This document shows, piece by piece, positions 6,782 through 9,379 of a stretch of 9,379 nt of DNA (position 1 is the stretch's first letter; the number at the start of each line of letters is the position of its first letter). Below the pieces are notes generated by a model. That model saw only the letters and a list, made by a program, of their open reading frames with translations. It searched no databases and was not told the DNA's origin. A program made the position numbers and the translations under genes. The DNA lies in contig JAUWSR010000138.1 in assembly GCA_030609975.1 (NCBI GenBank), positions 1 through 9,379 on the forward strand. The letters are read 5' to 3'. This DNA is from Acidobacteriota bacterium (GTDB lineage: Bacteria > Acidobacteriota > Aminicenantia > Aminicenantales > Aminicenantaceae).

Positions 6782-8022
6782 AACAACCAGCCGATCCCGA
6801 AATTAACGAAGATCCCATTGGCTCCAAACTCTGCAAAAGGATCGGATGAGTAAAGAGGGAATGAAGTGCCGTGGTAAGTGGCCGTTTCCCATTTATAATT
6901 GAATACAGCCACGTAGCGGAATTCTCCAAAGAAAAACCAGTTTTTACCCTTGGGTCTTTTCACCAATCCCACCAAGCCATGTAAGCCGAACGAGGAGCCG
7001 TATTTGACATTTATATCTATGTTGTCGACATCATATTTGACTTCAGGAGCAACATAGAGACCGCCGCCTCCTCCGACATAGACATTAAAAGAGCGTGGCG
7101 AAGGAAATTTGTAGCTGAGCGTGAGTGTTAAGGGCATCCGGCTGAAAGTGACCTGTTCGTCACCGGAGATCACTCCTGAGTTTTGGTAACCGATACCGAG
7201 CTCCAGCTTTATGCTTTCTGTAAAAAGATATCCAAAATCAATGCCGAAATTTCCCCCGCCACCCGGATGGAGGGTAATTGGTTCGGTTCTGTTTTCGTAA
7301 ATTTTATAGGCCCCTGTTTCGATCGATTCAAAGCCGAATCCGAATCCAAGGGTCAGTTTAAGAGAGAGCTTGCGCCGTTTGGCTGACTCAGCAGTCTGAG
7401 GAGCGGCCGGTGAAGTGGTTTGCTTTTGTTGCACTTCCTTCGGCTCGGGTTCCTGGGGAGGCTTTTGAGCATTGGGTCGACCCAGGAGCTCGAGTTGATT
7501 TTGATGGATAAATCCGTATACATTGGCAGCCACGGCTACCTTGTACCACTGCCCTTGTTTTTCCTCGGTTTCGAGCACGGTCCCGCTGGGAGCCTGTCCC
7601 ATGAGCTTACTCCCAGCATCCGGGCCCTCTCTGATAGCGGCCTCTTGAACAATTATTTTGACCTTGAGCTGTTCCCCGAATTCTTCCTTGACGAGCTCAG
7701 CTTGAGGTGTGACTGGTCCCTCTTCGAGTGAGCTTACGTTGTCCTGATGCATATATCCCGAGATCACATAGCCGTCCTTGTCCGGAGGAAGGTTGACGCG
7801 ATACCATTCGCCGCTTCTTGTTTCCGCTGTCAGCACGGCTCCGATTTTAACCTTGGAAACGACCGTGCTGCCGGCTTTGGGTTCGAGCCTGAGGGGGGCA
7901 TCTGAAGTGATGACCCTCAGTTTGATCTCCTTAGCCATTCCGAATTGAGTCAGGCTCATCACTCCTACGATCAGGAACGCAGAAAAAATCGCCATTCTTC
8001 CGTGTGTCTTGTTGTTTCTCAT
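6778..8022 (-). CDS. Double SH3b-domain outer-membrane beta-barrel protein
   Basis: This is a 414-residue exported protein. The signal peptide (MRNNKTHGR then a hydrophobic core) probably ends after FGMA (residue 30). Two SH3b modules follow, about 33-98 (APLRLEPKAG...GEWYRVNL...GYVISGYMHQDNV) and about 119-180 (AAIREGPDAG...GQWYKVAV...YGFIHQNQLELL), then a Pro/Gln/Lys-rich linker (about 181-216) and a beta-barrel-like region (217-414) ending FVNFGIGWLF. The final Phe fits outer-membrane insertion. The start was set at ATG 8020-8022 because AAGGAGG (near 8026-8032) lies just upstream and the signal peptide follows directly; the frame stays open 47 codons further upstream but that part is not signal-like. 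It converges on the single-SH3b barrel gene and shares its stop bases. It is not obviously in an operon; the gene upstream ends 240 bp away. Confidence 0.8.
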   Translation of the reverse strand: MRNNKTHGRMAIFSAFLIVGVMSLTQFGMAKEIKLRVITSDAPLRLEPKAGSTVVSKVKIGAVLTAETRSGEWYRVNLPPDKDGYVISGYMHQDNVSSLEEGPVTPQAELVKEEFGEQLKVKIIVQEAAIREGPDAGSKLMGQAPSGTVLETEEKQGQWYKVAVAANVYGFIHQNQLELLGRPNAQKPPQEPEPKEVQQKQTTSPAAPQTAESAKRRKLSLKLTLGFGFGFESIETGAYKIYENRTEPITLHPGGGGNFGIDFGYLFTESIKLELGIGYQNSGVISGDEQVTFSRMPLTLTLSYKFPSPRSFNVYVGGGGGLYVAPEVKYDVDNIDINVKYGSSFGLHGLVGLVKRPKGKNWFFFGEFRYVAVFNYKWETATYHGTSFPLYSSDPFAEFGANGIFVNFGIGWLF

Positions 8023-8262
8023 TTGTCCTCCTTTTTTTCCTGAATTATTCGTGAAAAATGTCAATAATTTTTGCAGCCTTACGTTTCTGAAATTTTTCCA
8101 AGATGGGGAAGTTGGCATTCTAAGTGATTCGTTTTCCATGTTATCTCGATTTATTATCGACATTATTCACCCTTCGGGCGAACCGATCTCAGTACACCAA
8201 CTTCGTCATGGTCCAATCGCTGTAGTTCACTACAGCTCATGAACCATATCCTTGTTGTTGCA
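8023..8262. other. Intergenic region upstream of the double-SH3b gene
   Basis: These 240 bp separate the 178-residue secreted-protein gene from the double-SH3b gene, both on the minus strand. They hold the strong ribosome binding site near 8026-8032, an inverted repeat TCGAT/ATCGA with a 5-nt loop around 8146-8160, and the hairpin at 8219-8236. I see no convincing -35/-10 pair, although the promoter of the double-SH3b gene should lie here. Confidence 0.4.
8219..8236. other. 7-bp stem hairpin
   Basis: GCTGTAG and CTACAGC form a perfect 7-bp stem around the loop TTCA. It lies 26 bp past the stop of the 178-residue secreted-protein gene. No T-run follows on either strand, so it is a poor intrinsic terminator. 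It could be an mRNA-end stabiliser or a palindromic binding site. Confidence 0.4.
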
Positions 8263-8799
8263 CTAACCTCGGTCCGCGAATAATCCAGGTTGATATATTT
8301 CATGAATCTTTTTCTTTATAAGTGGGCTTAGGTCATAAACCCTTCCGTCAGGAAAGTTCAGCTGAAATTTTTTTGCTTCTCTGGGCACAATGTATACCCA
8401 AGCAATATAGTGACTTTTTGGCTGATAAAAACCGGAGGTGGCCTTTATTGTGACCGTTGCCAACATCTTCACCACACCATCTGCAGTTAGAAGAATCGGC
8501 TTGATTTTCTGGCCGGGATCACACGAAACCTCCATCTCCATGTCCTTAAAGTTTTCCTCATCCCCAGCAAAAAGTTCAAACTCCACAAATAGGGCCTGTT
8601 CGTCCGGTCCCATGTCAGGAGGAACAAAACCCATGGCTGTTTCATCAAAGGCCACCGCAGCGATACGAAAGGTGTGCCCGGAGATAGAGAACGAGGTTTT
8701 CGAAGGTGCGGGCGGAGTCTGGGCCGTTCCTGTGAGCGGAGAGAGCAGCACCAGCAGCAGCAACCAACAAAGAGTCGTTATATGTTTTCGGGGATCCAT
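8263..8799 (-). CDS. Secreted protein of unknown function
   Basis: I do not recognise the family. From ATG 8799 the protein has 178 residues. A short basic start (MDPRKH) leads to a Leu-rich core and a probable signal peptidase I site after GTA (residue 26). The mature part looks mostly beta-strand, with a sandwich-like pattern such as ALFVEFELFAG, and one Cys in VSCDPG. The end is charged (PLIKKKIHEIYQ). It has no lipobox and no membrane anchor after the signal peptide, so it is probably periplasmic or secreted. The ATG lies 5 nt after the stop of the 50-residue lipoprotein gene and has no good ribosome binding site, which suggests coupled re-initiation. A TTG at 8808, overlapping that stop as TTGA, is an alternative start giving 181 residues. 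Confidence is high that it is a real gene and low on function. Confidence 0.75.
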   Translation of the reverse strand: MDPRKHITTLCWLLLLVLLSPLTGTAQTPPAPSKTSFSISGHTFRIAAVAFDETAMGFVPPDMGPDEQALFVEFELFAGDEENFKDMEMEVSCDPGQKIKPILLTADGVVKMLATVTIKATSGFYQPKSHYIAWVYIVPREAKKFQLNFPDGRVYDLSPLIKKKIHEIYQPGLFADRG

Positions 8800-8804
8800 G
8801 TCTA

Positions 8805-8957
8805 TCAACTGCTGGCAAAGGTCCCTTTTATGGTCCAGGACTCTGTTCTCAGCGGATCAGGATCGAGGTCGTTTTTAATCTCAGGAGTTGTGGGATTATC
8901 TCCGCACGCCAGGATTAAGGCCGAAATGAGAACGATTAAAAGGAAGCTTATTTTCAT
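8805..8957 (-). CDS. Small lipoprotein, 50 residues
   Basis: Translation from ATG 8957 gives a basic start (MKIS), a hydrophobic core and a lipobox-like ILAC with the lipidated Cys at residue 18, then GDNPTTPEIKNDLDPDP and a short polar tail ending FASS. This is the pattern of a signal peptidase II substrate; residue +2 is Gly, so it is not an obvious inner-membrane retention signal. GGGGAG (8966-8971) lies 8 nt before the ATG, an ideal placement. The stop (8805-8807) is 5 nt before the ATG of the next gene, so the two form an operon. The mature part is only about 33 residues. It may be a complete small envelope protein or the remnant of a longer one; the shared promoter motif upstream suggests it is expressed. 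No family is recognised. Confidence 0.7.
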   Translation of the reverse strand: MKISFLLIVLISALILACGDNPTTPEIKNDLDPDPLRTESWTIKGTFASS

Positions 8958-8997
8958 TGTATGCTCTCCCCATTCCAAGAATTCACCCTTTCCAGCT

Positions 8998-9050
8998 TAA
9001 ATATAGAGAAGTGAAGAGACGAGAGTGTCAAAGAAATGTAAAAGATTGTA
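8998..9050 (-). promoter_or_regulatory. Promoter/operator region of the lipoprotein operon, matching the kinase promoter
   Basis: On the minus strand bases 9050-9026 match 3528-3552 at 23 of 25 positions, sharing the core CTTTTACATTTCT and ending in GACA. TTGACA (9031-9026) could be a -35. After the same 15-nt gap comes TTCTCTA (9010-9004), again as at the kinase operon, and TATATT (9005-9000) could be a -10 at 20 nt spacing. The lipoprotein ATG is at 8957, so the leader would be roughly 35-40 nt. Confidence 0.6.
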
Positions 9051-9076
9051 AAAAATATGGGCTGGGTTCAAGCAAA

Positions 9077-9091
9077 AGATCCTGAGGATCT
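9077..9091 (-). terminator. Short hairpin followed by T-run, possible terminator
   Basis: On the minus strand, starting 6 nt after the TGA stop of the partial gene at 9098-9379, AGATCC and GGATCT form a 6-bp stem with loop TCA, followed directly by TTTTGCTTG when the last stem T is counted out. The stem is short and the T-run modest, so it would be a weak intrinsic terminator. Confidence 0.4.
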
Positions 9092-9097
9092 ATGCTC

Positions 9098-9379
9098 TCA
9101 TCTGCCGCTGACTTTGAGTAGATACCGGCCAATGAAGGGGATGCCGTTCCTGAGTTTTCCCGAGATTGTTATCTCGACCTCCTCGCCGGGCTGCAAGGTT
9201 CGGGCCGCCTTCCTCCAACTGAAGATAACCTTGAGATCAGGGACGCCATCTTCATCGGTGTCCACGATCGAGATCTGTTTTTTCTCGGGTGGCACCGACT
9301 CATTCAGCCGCAGCGTTGAGGTATCGATATCCTTGGCTGAAATCTGGGCCGGCAGTTTGATAGTGGCTGTAATAGTCCC
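9098..9379 (-). CDS. C-terminal end of a probable secreted protein with an Asp-rich calcium-type loop
   Basis: The reading frame is open to the right edge, so at least 93 C-terminal residues of a longer protein are present. An internal GTG at 9295 could be mistaken for a start. The fragment begins GTITATIKLPAQISAKDI, continues with DTSTLRLNESVPP and DTDEDGVPDLKVIFSW, and ends FIGRYLLKVSGR. The DTDEDGVPDL stretch follows the DxDxDGxxD pattern of thrombospondin type-3 or dockerin-like calcium loops. The arrangement (KDIDTSTLRL, then a D-rich loop, then a strand and LQPGEEVEITISGKL) looks, from memory, like a beta-sandwich module found near the C-termini of secreted bacterial proteins. The N-terminal part, and so the function, is outside the window. 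A hairpin after the stop and the shared-motif promoter at 8998-9050 separate it from the lipoprotein operon. Confidence 0.7.
   Translation of the reverse strand, partial: GTITATIKLPAQISAKDIDTSTLRLNESVPPEKKQISIVDTDEDGVPDLKVIFSWRKAARTLQPGEEVEITISGKLRNGIPFIGRYLLKVSGR

Noticed and set aside
8059..8064. Perfect TTGACA on the minus strand as a -35 for the double-SH3b gene
   Set aside because: A -10 at 17 nt would fall on the AAAGGAGG region, with start of transcription inside the ribosome binding site; no usable -10 is seen.
8023..8163. 47-codon N-terminal extension of the double-SH3b protein
   Set aside because: It would bury the signal peptide inside the protein and ignore the strong AAGGAGG site just before ATG 8022.
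9098..9295. Complete 65-residue gene starting at GTG 9295
   Set aside because: The frame stays open without a stop to the window edge and upstream codons read as protein-like sequence continuous with it, so it is the end of a longer gene.

Overview
The window holds nine protein-coding genes (two cut by the window edges) and no RNA genes, mobile elements or CRISPR. Base composition is close to 50% G+C, Shine-Dalgarno sites are strong and genes are tightly packed. The organism is a Gram-negative-type (two-membrane) bacterium: two products combine a signal peptide, SH3b modules and a C-terminal beta-barrel ending in Phe. The zinc-ribbon plus Ser/Thr kinase plus TPR protein resembles, from memory, kinases common in Candidatus Aminicenantes and Acidobacteria-related lineages. 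That placement is an inference, not shown by a search.

Region 1 (1-3504, minus strand) is a sugar catabolic operon read in the order SGLT-type sodium/solute symporter, L-ribulokinase (araB), L-ribulose-5-phosphate 4-epimerase (araD, only its first 24 codons are inside). The symporter probably imports L-arabinose or a related pentose. AraB phosphorylates L-ribulose and AraD passes it to D-xylulose-5-phosphate. The isomerase araA is not in the window.

Region 2 (about 3519-6781, plus strand) is a two-gene operon. A membrane-anchored eukaryotic-like Ser/Thr kinase, with an N-terminal zinc ribbon and outward-facing TPR and NTF2-like-looking domains, overlaps by 4 nt (ATGA) a secreted SH3b/outer-membrane beta-barrel protein.

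Region 3 (6778-8022, minus strand) is a second SH3b/beta-barrel protein with two SH3b copies. It converges on the first, and the two genes share the four bases CTAG as overlapping stop codons.

Region 4 (8263-9060, minus strand) is a small operon of a 50-residue lipoprotein and a 178-residue secreted protein of unknown function. Region 5 (9098-9379, minus strand) is the C-terminal end of a probable secreted protein with a calcium-binding-like Asp-rich loop, followed by a short hairpin.

The most interesting signal is non-coding. The promoter region of the kinase/barrel operon (3519-3580) and that of the lipoprotein operon (8998-9050, other strand) share a 25-bp block (23 identical), then an identical 15-nt spacer length, then a second block TTCTCTAWAWT. 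The first site contains three 10-bp tandem units. This points to a common regulator or sigma factor joining the two envelope-related operons, and perhaps acting on the divergent sugar operon too.
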